Assembly (NCBI RefSeq): GCF_003003265.1 | Contig: NZ_PVTL01000005.1 | Span: forward strand, 248,001-312,000 | Length of the DNA: 64,000 nt | Direction of reading: 5' to 3' | Source: Glaciihabitans tibetensis | Lineage (GTDB): Bacteria; Actinomycetota; Actinomycetes; Actinomycetales; Microbacteriaceae | Part shown: positions 17,143-26,550 of the stretch, piece after piece | How positions within the stretch are numbered: the first letter of the stretch is position 1 | Layout of the letters: each line of letters begins with the position of its first letter | The notes under the pieces: generated by a model | The model's input: the letters and a program-made list of their open reading frames with translations, nothing else | Databases searched by the model: none | Told to the model about the DNA's origin: nothing | Position numbers and translations under genes: made by a program

Positions 17143-17747
17143 GATTGCTTCTCTTCTATTGCTGCTGTTGCGAATGCTGCTGCTGTTGCGAATGCGTGAC
17201 CCACGATGACGAGCACCGCGAGGTCGCGTTCGGCGAGTTCTCGCGCGAGTTCTGCCCAGTCGTCTGGGGTACCGCCGTGCCGGTCGGGGGATGTCAGCAC
17301 CACACCGCGCACGCCGGGCCGCAGCAGCGCGAGCTCGGCCAGAACCCTGATCCGCACCGCCGGCGGCAGGTCGCCCATCGCGTGCTTGGCATGGTCGTCA
17401 AAGCCGAGGGTGCGGAGCGTTCGCATCACCGCCCACGGGGAGGCGGGCAGGCCCGCAAACATGAGTTCCTCCGCGGTGACCCCGGCGAGCGTGATCTCGG
17501 CCGATGGCTCGGACACGGTCGGGGCATCCACCAAGGCAATGGCGGTTCGAATCGTGCCGTACGCGACCGCGCCATCGACGCGAACGCTGCCGGAGTCTGG
17601 GCGCATGCGGCCGGAGGCGACGAGGCCGAGCACGGTCGGGCGTCCCGCGGTTTCCACCCCCACGACGGTGGCGGTGCCGGTTTCGAAAGCCAGACTCAGC
17701 TCCGGCAGGGCATCGCCCTTTGAGACGTTTTCTAGCGCGATCCTCAC
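17139..17747 (-). CDS. Degenerate ABC-type ATPase-like protein coupled to YhgE
   Basis: A 202-residue protein with the outline of an ABC nucleotide-binding domain: IALENVSKGDALPELSLAFETGTATVVGV begins like one, and DLPPAVRIRVLAELALLRPGVRGVVLTSPDR occupies the place of the signature helix and Walker B. However, the Walker A lysine is missing (VETAGRPTVLG instead of GxxGxGKST), the LSGGQ signature is not recognisable, and Walker B lacks the Asp-Glu. It is unlikely to hydrolyse ATP. It overlaps tetR upstream and yhgE downstream by four bases each (both GTGA). The C-terminus carries a short repeat (FATAAAFATAA). A regulatory partner of the YhgE protein is my inference. Confidence 0.65.
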   Translation of the reverse strand: MRIALENVSKGDALPELSLAFETGTATVVGVETAGRPTVLGLVASGRMRPDSGSVRVDGAVAYGTIRTAIALVDAPTVSEPSAEITLAGVTAEELMFAGLPASPWAVMRTLRTLGFDDHAKHAMGDLPPAVRIRVLAELALLRPGVRGVVLTSPDRHGGTPDDWAELARELAERDLAVLVIVGHAFATAAAFATAAIEEKQS

Positions 17748-18382
17748 GGGGTGCGGTCCATTTCTGTGATTGTCTGTTCGCTCTCGCGCCAGGAAAGCCC
17801 GGCCATGGCAAGGCCGGCCTGCATGACCAGGCGCGCGCCGTCGTCGCGGCCGAGGGGGGTGCGGTTCGCCTCGTCGAGCACCGCGAGTGCGGAGCCCTCG
17901 ATGAGTCGCGACAGCAGTTCGGGGGAGATGTCCTGGCGCAGCTCGCCCGCGGCAATGCCGCGCTTCACGATGGTCAGCAACAGCCTGCGCAGCGGCGCGA
18001 GCGCCTCGGCCACGATGGGAGCAAACGGGCCGCGCACGGCAAAGCGCGCCATAACGCGCACATGCTCGACCTCACCCCAGAGGCGTGACCCGATGCGGGC
18101 GATGCTCATCCGGCTGTTGCCACAGTCGACGGCGGTGATGGAGAGGGTGATGCGGGATGCCCCGCGCCACAGCAGCGCGATGATCAGGTCTTCGCGGGTA
18201 CTGAAATGCCCGTACAACGCGCGCCGGGTGAGATGAGCCTCTGCGGCAATCGACTGCAGGCTGGCGTCGGGGTCACGGTTGAGTGCAACGGCTGCGGCCT
18301 CCAGGATCGCGGTGCGGTTGTGCTCGGCGTCCGCGCGGCGGGCTCGGGCCGGAGGGCGAGCGGAAGAAAGTGTGGGTGTCAC
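17744..18382 (-). CDS. TetR family repressor of the yhgE operon
   Basis: A TetR-type regulator of about 212 residues. The DNA-binding part includes NRTAILEAAAVALNRD, SLQSIAAEAHLTRRALYGHFSTREDLIIALL. I place the start at the GTG at 18382, after the operator palindrome; a GTG at 18391 is equally possible, while the TTG at 18418 lies inside the palindrome and is unlikely. It is the first gene of a tightly coupled three-gene unit with the ABC-like and YhgE genes. The perfect inverted repeat 15-40 bp upstream is its probable operator, so it likely represses its own operon. Confidence 0.85.
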   Translation of the reverse strand: MTPTLSSARPPARARRADAEHNRTAILEAAAVALNRDPDASLQSIAAEAHLTRRALYGHFSTREDLIIALLWRGASRITLSITAVDCGNSRMSIARIGSRLWGEVEHVRVMARFAVRGPFAPIVAEALAPLRRLLLTIVKRGIAAGELRQDISPELLSRLIEGSALAVLDEANRTPLGRDDGARLVMQAGLAMAGLSWRESEQTITEMDRTP

Positions 18383-18396
18383 CGGCCCCACTCTAA

Positions 18397-18422
18397 TATC
18401 TTGCACACCGATGTGCAAGATA
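18397..18422. promoter_or_regulatory. Probable TetR operator palindrome
   Basis: TATCTTGCACA and TGTGCAAGATA form a perfect 11 bp inverted repeat around a 4 bp centre (CCGA), 26 bp in all. It lies between the divergent tetR operon and purA. Size and symmetry fit a TetR dimer site. It could also touch the purA promoter, whose start codon is about 80 bp away. Confidence 0.75.
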
Positions 18423-18504
18423 ACTGTTGAGTGCTCGTCGAAACCGCCCAGCTTCAGTCGAAGTAGAATGGGGTGTAATCCCCACCCAATCGAAGGGATC
18501 CCCC

Positions 18505-19791
18505 TTGCCAGCTGTAGTAATCATTGGCGCCCAGTGGGGCGACGAGGGTAAAGGCAAAGCGACCGACCTGCTCGGAAGCCGCATCGACTACGTCGTCAAA
18601 TTCAACGGCGGCAACAACGCCGGCCACACCGTGGTCATCGGCAACGAGAAGTACGCGTTGCACCTGTTGCCCTCCGGAATCCTCACGGACGGTGTCATTC
18701 CCGTCATCGCCAACGGCGTTGTCATCGACATCCAGGTTCTGTTTGAAGAACTCGACGCACTGATTGCCCGTGGGGTGGATGTCTCGAAGCTGCTGGTTTC
18801 TGCCAACGCCCACGTGATCACGCAGTACCACCGCACGCTCGACAAGGTCACCGAGCGCTTCCTCGGCAAGCGCCAGATCGGCACCACCGGACGCGGCATC
18901 GGCCCGTCCTACGCCGACAAGATCAACCGCGTGGGCATCCGCATCCAGGACCTGTTCGACGAGAACATCCTGCGCCAGAAGGTGGAGGGTGCGCTGCACC
19001 AGAAGAACCACCTGCTGGTCAAGATCTACAACCGGCGCGCGATCTCGGTCGACGAGATCGTGGAAGACCTGCTGAGCTACGCCGAGCGTCTGCGTCCGCT
19101 GGTCGCCGACACCGGGCTGCTGCTCAACCAGGCGCTCGACGCGGGCAAGACCGTATTGTTCGAGGGCGGCCAGGCGACCATGCTCGACGTCGACCACGGC
19201 ACCTACCCCTTTGTCACCTCGTCCAACTCGACTTCCGGTGGCGCCGCCACCGGTTCGGGTGTCGCACCCAACCGTATCGAGCGCGTGATCGGCATCGTCA
19301 AGGCCTACACAACACGCGTGGGCGCCGGTCCCTTCCCGACCGAACTCGACGACGAGTGGGGCGAGTACCTGCGCTCGCAGGGCCACGAATACGGCACCAC
19401 GACCGGTCGCCCGCGCCGCACCGGCTGGTACGACGCTCCGATCGCGCGCTACTCCGCCCGGGTCAACGGCGTCACCGACTTTGTGATGACCAAGCTCGAC
19501 GTGTTGTCCGGACTCGAGAAGATTCCCGTGTGCGTCGCGTACGACGTCGACGGTGTTCGGGTCGAAGAGGTTCCGGTGTCGCAGTCGGACTTCCACCACG
19601 CGGTTCCGATCTATGAAGAGTTCCCCGGCTGGTCGGAAGACATCACCGGAGCGCGTTCCTTCGAAGACCTTCCGAAGAACGCCCAGGACTACGTGCTCGC
19701 GATTGAGGCCATGAGCGGCGCCCGCATCTCGGCCATCGGCGTTGGACCCGGTCGCGACGAGATCGTCGTTCGCCACGACCTGCTCGGCTAG
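18505..19791 (+). CDS. purA: Adenylosuccinate synthetase
   Basis: A 428-residue enzyme, normal length, that makes adenylosuccinate from IMP, aspartate and GTP in AMP synthesis. The P-loop-like start [19 protein letters not shown] carries the catalytic Asp, [11 protein letters not shown] the catalytic His, and [10 protein letters not shown] is the aspartate loop region near the end. The family always starts a few residues before the P-loop, which here requires the TTG at 18505; GAAGGGA lies six bases upstream. A strong rho-independent terminator follows. The upstream region is shared with the divergent tetR operon. Confidence 0.95.
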   Translation: MPAVVIIGAQWGDEGKGKATDLLGSRIDYVVKFNGGNNAGHTVVIGNEKYALHLLPSGILTDGVIPVIANGVVIDIQVLFEELDALIARGVDVSKLLVSANAHVITQYHRTLDKVTERFLGKRQIGTTGRGIGPSYADKINRVGIRIQDLFDENILRQKVEGALHQKNHLLVKIYNRRAISVDEIVEDLLSYAERLRPLVADTGLLLNQALDAGKTVLFEGGQATMLDVDHGTYPFVTSSNSTSGGAATGSGVAPNRIERVIGIVKAYTTRVGAGPFPTELDDEWGEYLRSQGHEYGTTTGRPRRTGWYDAPIARYSARVNGVTDFVMTKLDVLSGLEKIPVCVAYDVDGVRVEEVPVSQSDFHHAVPIYEEFPGWSEDITGARSFEDLPKNAQDYVLAIEAMSGARISAIGVGPGRDEIVVRHDLLG

Positions 19792-19822
19792 GTCCGCAAG
19801 GACGCTCGTGTAGTAAATCCAG

Positions 19823-19867
19823 GACCGGTGTCGGTTCGTCCTCGAGGCGAACCGACACCGGTCTTTT
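19823..19867 (+). terminator. Rho-independent terminator after purA
   Basis: GACCGGTGTCGGTTCG pairs perfectly with CGAACCGACACCGGTC (16 bp stem, 9 nt loop containing CTCGAG), followed by TTTT. It starts about 30 bp after the purA stop. Confidence 0.9.
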
Positions 19868-20039
19868 GTGCGTCGTCCTCGTTCTTCTACTTTTTCTCAT
19901 GTCCTCGGGCATGAAAGAGCACTCACCGTTACCGTTTCGAAACTCTCTGTTCACTACATGGCAATTTGCCCCGCGTTAGATAGGAAAGTCATATGTGACG
20001 CGTCTTTCTGTGCGCGCGCCAACTACCCGGGGGAATACC

Positions 20040-23000
20040 TTGACTTCAACGTGGAATCGATCGAAAGTCGGCATTGCCGGTTTTCTGGGACTGGCACTAG
20101 CGGCGGCGCCGCTGGTGGCCCTGCCCGCCTCAGCAAACACAGCGGGCACCGGGGTCGTGATCAACGAGGCCTACCTCAACGGCGGAAGCGCTGGCGCGAC
20201 CTACCTCAACAAGTTTGTTGAGCTCTATAACCCGACGACTGCGGCAATCGACCTGAGCGGGATGTCGTTGCAGTACCGTCCGGCGACGCGGACCGACGAC
20301 CCGTCGGGAGTTGTCGCCCTCACCGGCACCATTCCGGCCGGCGGCTACTACCTGATCAAGGGTTCGTCCAACGCCGCGAACGGCGCAACTCTGCCGACCG
20401 AGGACGCCACGTTCGGCCCCTCGTTCGCTGCAGGCGGCGGAACGATCTTCCTCGCTGCACAGACAACCGCTCTGACCGCGCCGGCCACCGGTTCGCTCGT
20501 GGGCAACCCCGCGATCGTGGACCTTCTGGGTTACGGAACTTCTAACACCTTCGAGGGCACGGCTGCGACCGCAGCATCCGTCACCTCTTCGCTTAATCGT
20601 GCAGCCGCCGTCGACACAGACGTCAACTCCGCTGACTTCACCACGATGGCACCGACTCCTCAGGGGTCCACCGGTAGCACCCCGACCCCCGCTCCCACCG
20701 GGACGCCGACCGCAACCCCGACGGTAACGCCGACCGGCACGCCGACGGCTACCCCCACGGTGACGCCGACGCCCGGCGCGGTGGTTCCGATCAACGCGAT
20801 TCAGGGCACCACTGACACCAGCCCGCTGGCCGGCCAGACCGTCACTACTCGCGGTGTAGTCACCGCGAAGTACGCGACCGGTGGTTACAACGGTTACTAC
20901 ATTCAGACTCCCGGAACGGGCGGCGCGATTGACCTCGCCACCCACGTTTCGTCTGACGCCGTGTTCGTCTTCTCGGCCGCGACTGTTGCCGCAGTCACGG
21001 CCGGAAGCTACATCGAGGTGACGGGCCGCGTTTCTGAGTACACCAGCAACGCCACGACCTATCCCTCCACCTTGACGCAGCTCGCCGTCACGGACACAGC
21101 AGCGGTCACCGTGCTGTCCGAGTCGGTCGTCGCTCCGACTCCGGCTAACGTCGCCTACCCCAGCGTCACCGCTCAGCGCGAGTCGCTCGAGGGAATGCTG
21201 CTGGCTCCGACCGGACGCTTCACCGTCACCGACACCTACGGCACAAACGCTTACGGTTCGGTCCAGATCGTTCAGGGCGACTCGCCGTTGAAGACGCCGA
21301 CCGCCGTAGTCGAACCAGGAAGCGCAGAATACCGCGCGATGGTCGCGGACAACGAGAACCGAATCATCAGCCTCGATGACGGTTCCAGCGGAAACTACAC
21401 GACGAACGCCGCGATCAAGGGCACTCCTCTTCCCTACGTCTCCACGACGAGCCCCGTTCGCGTGGGTGCGGCCGTGTCGTTCACCTCCCCGGTGATCCTC
21501 GACTACCGCTATGGAGCGTGGAGCTTCCAGCCGCTGAGCCAGTTGACCGGGGCCAACGCGGCGACCGTTCAGCCTGCGACCTTCGCCAACACCCGCACCG
21601 CCACGCCCGACGATGTCGGCGGGGACGCGACGCTGGCCTCGTTCAACGTGCTGAACTACTTCTCCACCACAGGTGACGAGCTCACCGGCTGCAGGTACTA
21701 CGAGGACCGCGCGGGTAACAAGGTCACGGTTAGAGATAGCTGTGCCGTTCGCGGTGCCGCCGAAGAAGAGGACTTCCAGCGCCAGCAGGCGAAGATTGTT
21801 GCCGCGATCAACGCTCTCGGTGCTGACGTCGTCTCGCTCGAAGAGATCGAGAACTCGGCAGCCCTCGGCAAGACTGACCGCGACGAAGCACTCAAGACGC
21901 TGACCGCCGCGCTCAACGCAGCCGCCGGCGCGGGAACCTGGTCGTACGTCCGCTCTCCCGCAGTTGTGGGCCAGCAGGAGGACGTCATCCGCACGGCCTT
22001 CATCTACAAGCCTGCGGTTGTCGAAACCGTCGGTGCTTCGGTCATCAAGAACGACCCCGCCTTCACCGGCACTGCACGCCAGCCGCTCGCCCAGGCGTTC
22101 AAGCTGGTCGGCGGCGGCGACGACACCGCGTTCCTCGCGATCGTCAATCACTTCAAGTCGAAGAGCACGGGCCCGGCCGGAAACACCGACATCGACACGG
22201 GCGACGGGCAGGGCGCATACAACCGGGCTCGCGTCGCGCAGGCGAAGGTCCTCGTTGACTTTGCCGCAGAGATGAAGACCAGCTCCGGCATCGACCGCGT
22301 GTTCCTGACCGGTGACTTCAACGCCTACCTCAAGGAAGACCCGATCGACGTGCTCACCGCCGCCGGCTATGTCAGCCTGGGGAGCACCACCGGCGAGGAG
22401 ACCTACTCCTTCGGCGGTGCAATCGGCTCGCTCGACCACATCTTCGCTTCCGCGGAAGCGGTTGAGTCGGTCAACGACGTCGACATCTGGAACATCAACT
22501 CGGTCGAGTCGATCGCGCTGGAGTACAGCCGTCACAACTACAACGTCACCAACTTCTACGAGCCCAACGCGTTCCGATCCTCGGACCACGACCCGGCGCT
22601 CGTAGGACTGAACCTGATTCCGCAGCCGGTCGACATCAACCTGCTCAACATCAACGACTTCCACGGTCGTATTGACGCCAACACCGTTCAGTTCGCGGGA
22701 ACCGTTGAGCGTTTGCGCGCCGAAGCTGGCGAAGAGAACACGCTGTTCCTCTCCGCCGGTGACAACATCGGAGCCTCCCTGTTCGCCTCGTCCTCGCAGA
22801 GGGACGAGCCGACCATCGATGTGCTCAACACGCTCGACCTGGTCACCTCCGCAGTCGGAAACCACGAATTCGACCAGGGCTTCAGCGACCTGACCGGCCG
22901 AGTCAATGCATCCGCCGACTTCTCCTACCTCGGTGCAAACGTGTACCTCAAGGGCACAACCACTCCCGCACTTCAGGAGTACGACGTCTTTGAGGTGGAT

Positions 23001-25199
23001 GGCGTTCGCGTCGCAGTAATCGGAGCGGTTACCGAGGAGACGCCGACCCTGGTGTCGCCCGCGGGCGTTGCTACCCTCGACTTCGGAGACCCGGTCGCGG
23101 CCGTCAACCGAGTTGCTGCTCGTCTTGTTGCGGGCGACCTCGCCGACGTGATCGTCGCTGAGTACCACGAGGGTGCTGGCGCGGGAACGCCCGACGGAGC
23201 GACCTTGGAAGAAGAGATCGCCCTGACCGATTCCGCGTTCTCTGCCATCGTCACCAACACCACGGCAGAGGTAGACGCGATCTTCACCGGTCACACTCAC
23301 AAGCAGTACGCGTGGGAAGCACAGATTCCTAACGCCCCGGCCGGCGAGACCCGTCCTGTTCTGCAGACGGGTAGCTATGGCGAGTACATCGGCCAGATCG
23401 AGCTCAAGTTCGACGTCACGACGGGCGAGGTCATTGCCTCCGATGCTCGCAACGTCGCGCGCCCGGTGATTGTCAACACACCCACCGACAAGGCGCTCGA
23501 CAGGGCGGATGCTGTACTCGTACAAAAGTACCCGCGCGTTGCCGAGGTCAAGACGATCGTTGATGCTGCGCTCGCACAGGCAGCGATCCAGGGCAACGTA
23601 CCGGTTGGCGCTGTTACCAAAGACATCACCCGAGCGTCCACCGACGCGACAAAGGTTGTTGAGGACCGTGCGAGCGAGTCCACTCTGGGCAACCTGATCG
23701 CGGATTCCCTGCTGAGCAGCCTCAGTGACCCGGACGTTGGCGGTGCCGAGATCGGCGTTGTGAACCCCGGTGGAATTCGCGCCGACTTGCTCTACGCGGG
23801 TTCGGCGGCGGGCGAAGGCAATGGTGTAGTTACCTACGCCGAAGCCAACGCGGTGCTGCCGTTTGTGAACAACCTCTGGACGACCACCCTCACCGGTGCG
23901 CAGTTCAAGACCGTTCTCGAGCAGCAGTGGCAGCGAAACCCTGACGGCAGTGTTCCGTCACGTCCGTTCCTCAACCTGGGACTCTCGGATAACGTCAGCT
24001 ACACCTACGACGCCGCGCGCGCCGAGGGCGACCGAGTTACGTCGATCTCCATTGACGGAGCGCCGATTGTGCTGACTCGCGACTACCGAGTTGGATCGTT
24101 CAACTTCCTTCTCCAGGGCGGCGACAACTTCCGTGAGTTCGCCAAGGGCACGGACACACGCGACTCGGGTCTGGTTGACCGCGACGCATGGGTCTCCTAC
24201 CTCCAGGAGAACAGCCCGATTGCACCGTCGTACGATCGTCGTGCCGTTGCGGTAACCGGTCTTCCGACCGGCGTTCTCGAAGCAGGAACGTCTGCTTCGG
24301 TGACACTGTCGAAGCTGAACCTGACCTCGTTGGGTAGCCCGGTCAACACCGAGGTCACCGCGTCGTTCGAGGGCAGTTCCGCTGCCGCAGTCACGGCCCC
24401 GGTTGCTTCCGGTGCCGCGACGGTCTCCTTCACGGTTCCGTCCGACATCGGTGGAAACGTAACGCTGGTGATCACGGCGAAGGAATCGGGCACCGTGGTG
24501 CGCGTCCCGCTCACACTCGCAGCGATCGTGCCCGACCCGGAGCCGACCCCCGGCCCGACGCCGGCTCCGACTCCGGCTCCGACCCCGGACCCGACTCCGG
24601 CTCCGACCCCGGACCCGACTCCGGCTCCAACCCCGGACCCGACTCCGGCTCCGACCCCGGACCCGACTCCTACCCCGGAGCCGACCCCCGAGGTTCCCGG
24701 CTCGGACGGCGGTAGCGGAAACGGTATGCCGGCGAACGCTCCGGTTGCCGCTGGCGCGGCGAGCCTCACTCCTGAGCTCGAGGATGACATCACGGTGAGC
24801 GATGACACTGTTGTCGCTGGCCAGACGGTCACCTTGAACGTGGGAACGCAGTTCGCTGGACAGTTCGTGTCCGTCTCGCTGTACTCCGCCGCCGGTGTCA
24901 CCACCAGTGCATGGCTGCTGGTTGCCGCTGACGGCACCGTGTCCTACAAGCTTCCCGCGAACCTGGTTGCGGGCGAGTACCGCCTTGCAGTGCAGGATGC
25001 TTCGGGAGCAGTGATCGGATGGACCGACATCACGGCCACGGGAACGGGCGCGGCTGCGACCAAGCCCGGCTCGGGATCGCTCGCCTCGACGGGTGTAGAC
25101 GCCTCGCCAGCCCTGCTGGTGGCGCTGCTGCTGATGTCGCTCGGTGCGGCGCTCGCGGTGACCCGTCGCCGTCGTAGTTCGGCAATGTTGGAAGGCTAG
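20040..25199 (+). CDS. Secreted ExeM/NucH-type nuclease fused to 5'-nucleotidase, sortase-anchored
   Basis: A 1719-residue surface enzyme. TTG at 20040 follows GGGGGAA by five bases and starts a clean signal peptide (cleavage near PASANT); a GTG at 19995 would add 15 residues. In order: lamin-tail-like domain (about 35-190), Thr/Pro linker, an OB-like region, an exonuclease-endonuclease-phosphatase domain (about 530-850; ASFNVLNYF, SLEEIENS, TGDFNAY, SDHDPAL), and a UshA-like metallophosphatase (from about 864; NINDFHGR, GDN, VGNHEFDQGF, GHTHK) with its C-terminal nucleotide-binding domain (about 1210-1400; GGDNF). A PTPAPTPD linker, a beta domain, and LASTG plus helix plus RRRR complete it. 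It could degrade DNA and release phosphate and nucleosides outside the cell. Confidence 0.9.
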   Translation: MTSTWNRSKVGIAGFLGLALAAAPLVALPASANTAGTGVVINEAYLNGGSAGATYLNKFVELYNPTTAAIDLSGMSLQYRPATRTDDPSGVVALTGTIPAGGYYLIKGSSNAANGATLPTEDATFGPSFAAGGGTIFLAAQTTALTAPATGSLVGNPAIVDLLGYGTSNTFEGTAATAASVTSSLNRAAAVDTDVNSADFTTMAPTPQGSTGSTPTPAPTGTPTATPTVTPTGTPTATPTVTPTPGAVVPINAIQGTTDTSPLAGQTVTTRGVVTAKYATGGYNGYYIQTPGTGGAIDLATHVSSDAVFVFSAATVAAVTAGSYIEVTGRVSEYTSNATTYPSTLTQLAVTDTAAVTVLSESVVAPTPANVAYPSVTAQRESLEGMLLAPTGRFTVTDTYGTNAYGSVQIVQGDSPLKTPTAVVEPGSAEYRAMVADNENRIISLDDGSSGNYTTNAAIKGTPLPYVSTTSPVRVGAAVSFTSPVILDYRYGAWSFQPLSQLTGANAATVQPATFANTRTATPDDVGGDATLASFNVLNYFSTTGDELTGCRYYEDRAGNKVTVRDSCAVRGAAEEEDFQRQQAKIVAAINALGADVVSLEEIENSAALGKTDRDEALKTLTAALNAAAGAGTWSYVRSPAVVGQQEDVIRTAFIYKPAVVETVGASVIKNDPAFTGTARQPLAQAFKLVGGGDDTAFLAIVNHFKSKSTGPAGNTDIDTGDGQGAYNRARVAQAKVLVDFAAEMKTSSGIDRVFLTGDFNAYLKEDPIDVLTAAGYVSLGSTTGEETYSFGGAIGSLDHIFASAEAVESVNDVDIWNINSVESIALEYSRHNYNVTNFYEPNAFRSSDHDPALVGLNLIPQPVDINLLNINDFHGRIDANTVQFAGTVERLRAEAGEENTLFLSAGDNIGASLFASSSQRDEPTIDVLNTLDLVTSAVGNHEFDQGFSDLTGRVNASADFSYLGANVYLKGTTTPALQEYDVFEVDGVRVAVIGAVTEETPTLVSPAGVATLDFGDPVAAVNRVAARLVAGDLADVIVAEYHEGAGAGTPDGATLEEEIALTDSAFSAIVTNTTAEVDAIFTGHTHKQYAWEAQIPNAPAGETRPVLQTGSYGEYIGQIELKFDVTTGEVIASDARNVARPVIVNTPTDKALDRADAVLVQKYPRVAEVKTIVDAALAQAAIQGNVPVGAVTKDITRASTDATKVVEDRASESTLGNLIADSLLSSLSDPDVGGAEIGVVNPGGIRADLLYAGSAAGEGNGVVTYAEANAVLPFVNNLWTTTLTGAQFKTVLEQQWQRNPDGSVPSRPFLNLGLSDNVSYTYDAARAEGDRVTSISIDGAPIVLTRDYRVGSFNFLLQGGDNFREFAKGTDTRDSGLVDRDAWVSYLQENSPIAPSYDRRAVAVTGLPTGVLEAGTSASVTLSKLNLTSLGSPVNTEVTASFEGSSAAAVTAPVASGAATVSFTVPSDIGGNVTLVITAKESGTVVRVPLTLAAIVPDPEPTPGPTPAPTPAPTPDPTPAPTPDPTPAPTPDPTPAPTPDPTPTPEPTPEVPGSDGGSGNGMPANAPVAAGAASLTPELEDDITVSDDTVVAGQTVTLNVGTQFAGQFVSVSLYSAAGVTTSAWLLVAADGTVSYKLPANLVAGEYRLAVQDASGAVIGWTDITATGTGAAATKPGSGSLASTGVDASPALLVALLLMSLGAALAVTRRRRSSAMLEG
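24541..24690 (+). repeat. 24 bp coding repeats for a PTPAPTPD linker
   Basis: A nearly exact 24 bp unit encoding eight residues (PTPAPTPD) is repeated about four times, with degenerate flanks. It forms the proline-rich stalk that lifts the enzyme domains away from the cell-wall anchor. Copy number likely varies between strains. Confidence 0.85.
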
Positions 25200-25270
25200 C
25201 TGCAGGAAAGCTGGGGATAGCTAGAGATAGCTAGGAGCCACTTGGCTCACCACCCAGCTCGTTGAATAGC

Positions 25271-25333
25271 CCAAGCGCCGCTCGGTGCCGGACTTCTCTC
25301 CTCGGAGGAAGGCTGGCCCGGGCGGCGCTTTGG
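25271..25333 (+). terminator. Possible terminator hairpin after the nuclease gene
   Basis: AAGCGCCGC at 25273-25281 pairs with GCGGCGCTT at 25322-25330, extended by CCAA/TTGG with one bulged T. The 40 nt loop is GC-rich and can fold further. There is no clear T tract, so termination is likely but not certain. Confidence 0.5.
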
Positions 25334-25396
25334 TATACCCGCCAGGCGGTGCTCGGGTCTACCCGCACAGCGCCGCTCTGGTCTGCCCACCGGGCC
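25325..25396. repeat. Three degenerate 24 bp tandem units
   Basis: Three consecutive 24 bp units start at 25325, 25349 and 25373, each with a GCTCTGGTCTACCCGC-like core. They lie in the gene-free interval 25200-25493 between the nuclease gene and lacI, just before the lacI operator. No gene is supported here. Confidence 0.5.
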
Positions 25397-25414
25397 GGGA
25401 TGTCGACGGTTCCC

Positions 25415-25426
25415 TACAACGTTGTA
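25415..25426. promoter_or_regulatory. LacI-type operator upstream of the regulator gene
   Basis: TACAACGTTGTA, a perfect 12 bp palindrome with the central CG typical of LacI-family sites, lies 68 bp before the lacI-family start. The same word recurs at 26641-26652 in front of the transporter genes, supporting autoregulation. Confidence 0.8.
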
Positions 25427-25493
25427 ATATGGCGCCATGCAGCACCGCCGACGCAGCCACTGAGGTCCGCGCCGCGCCAGATGAGGAGAGAGC

Positions 25494-26531
25494 ATGGCCG
25501 CAACGCTTCACGATGTCGCGAGGGTTGCGGATGTCTCCATCAAAACGGTCTCGAACGTCATCAACGACTACCCCCATATCCGGCCGGCGACCAAACAACG
25601 GGTGCTCGACGCGATCGAGCAGCTCGGTTATACGCCGAACTTGTCCGCGCGCAGCCTCCGGTCGGGACGCACGGGTGTCATCGGACTGGCGCTGCCTGAG
25701 CTGTCACTCAGCTACTTCGCGGAGCTTGCCGATTCCGTGATCAAGGCGGCCGATCGCCGCGGTGTGACCGTGCTCATCGAGCAGACCGGGGGTGACCGGC
25801 GACGCGAGATCGAGCTGCTGTCGAGCCCCCGGCGCCAGCTTACGGACGGGCTGTTGTTCAGCCCGCTCGGCATGGACAACGCTGATGGAGGCCTGTTGGA
25901 TGTCGGGTACCCGCTCGTTCTGCTCGGGGAGCGCATCTTCGACGGCCCGACCGATCACGTGACCATGGAGAACGTTGAGGCGGCGCGGGCGGCGACGGAG
26001 CATCTGTTGGCGAGCGGTCGAACCAGAATCGCGGTGGTCGGCGCTCACGAGGGGGAGATCATCGGTTCAGCCGGGCTGCGTCTCCGCGGGTACCGCGAAG
26101 CCCTGGACGCCGCGGGGGTGCCCTTTGACCCGGCCCTGCTGGCGTACACAACGACCTGGCACCGGTCGAATGGGGCCACGGCAATGCGCGAGTTCCTGGC
26201 CAGCGGCGTGCAGTTCGATGCCGTGTTCGCTCTCAATGACACCCTCGCGCTTGGTGCGATGCGGGTTCTCCAGGAGGCCGGATATCGCATTCCCGGCGAT
26301 GTCGCGGTGATCGGGTTCGACAACCTGGACGAAACGCAATACTCCCTTCCGACCCTGACGACGATTGACCCCGGCAGGGACGAAATTGCAGATACGGCGG
26401 TGCGCGTTTTGCTCGAGCGCATCGCGGGCAACACTGGGGCGACGGCGCCGCGTGAGATCCACGCGCGGTTTCGGGTCGTCGAACGGGAGTCGACGTCGCC
26501 AGAGGCTGCCCAGCCCGACATCCGCCGGTAA
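25494..26531 (+). CDS. LacI family repressor of the arabinoside locus
   Basis: A 345-residue LacI-type regulator. The N-terminal HTH reads ATLHDVARVADVSIKTVSNVIND, the hinge helix LSARSLRSGRTGVIGL, and the rest is a periplasmic-binding-protein-like sensor (DAVFALNDTLALGAMRVLQEAG, VIGFDNLDETQY). A strong AGGAGAG site precedes the ATG. It is followed by sugar ABC transporter genes and a GH51 arabinofuranosidase, and identical palindromes lie before it and before the transporter, so it probably represses both until an arabinose-containing sugar binds. The inducer is inferred from the genes it accompanies. Confidence 0.92.
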   Translation: MAATLHDVARVADVSIKTVSNVINDYPHIRPATKQRVLDAIEQLGYTPNLSARSLRSGRTGVIGLALPELSLSYFAELADSVIKAADRRGVTVLIEQTGGDRRREIELLSSPRRQLTDGLLFSPLGMDNADGGLLDVGYPLVLLGERIFDGPTDHVTMENVEAARAATEHLLASGRTRIAVVGAHEGEIIGSAGLRLRGYREALDAAGVPFDPALLAYTTTWHRSNGATAMREFLASGVQFDAVFALNDTLALGAMRVLQEAGYRIPGDVAVIGFDNLDETQYSLPTLTTIDPGRDEIADTAVRVLLERIAGNTGATAPREIHARFRVVERESTSPEAAQPDIRR

Positions 26532-26550
26532 ATGCAATCGGGTCATGAAA

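Noticed and set aside
19940..19960. PHO-box-like GTTCAC before the nuclease gene
   Set aside because: Only a single half-site is visible; PhoP boxes need repeated units, so phosphate control is not supported.
20130..23525. A 1131-codon open frame on the minus strand opposite the nuclease gene
   Set aside because: It is antisense to a protein with clear catalytic motifs in every domain; composition is Arg/Val/Gly rich as expected for a GC-rich shadow frame and it shows no domain.
24197..24937. Minus-strand frame encoding Gly-Val repeats
   Set aside because: It is the antisense reading of the PTPAPTPD linker repeats.
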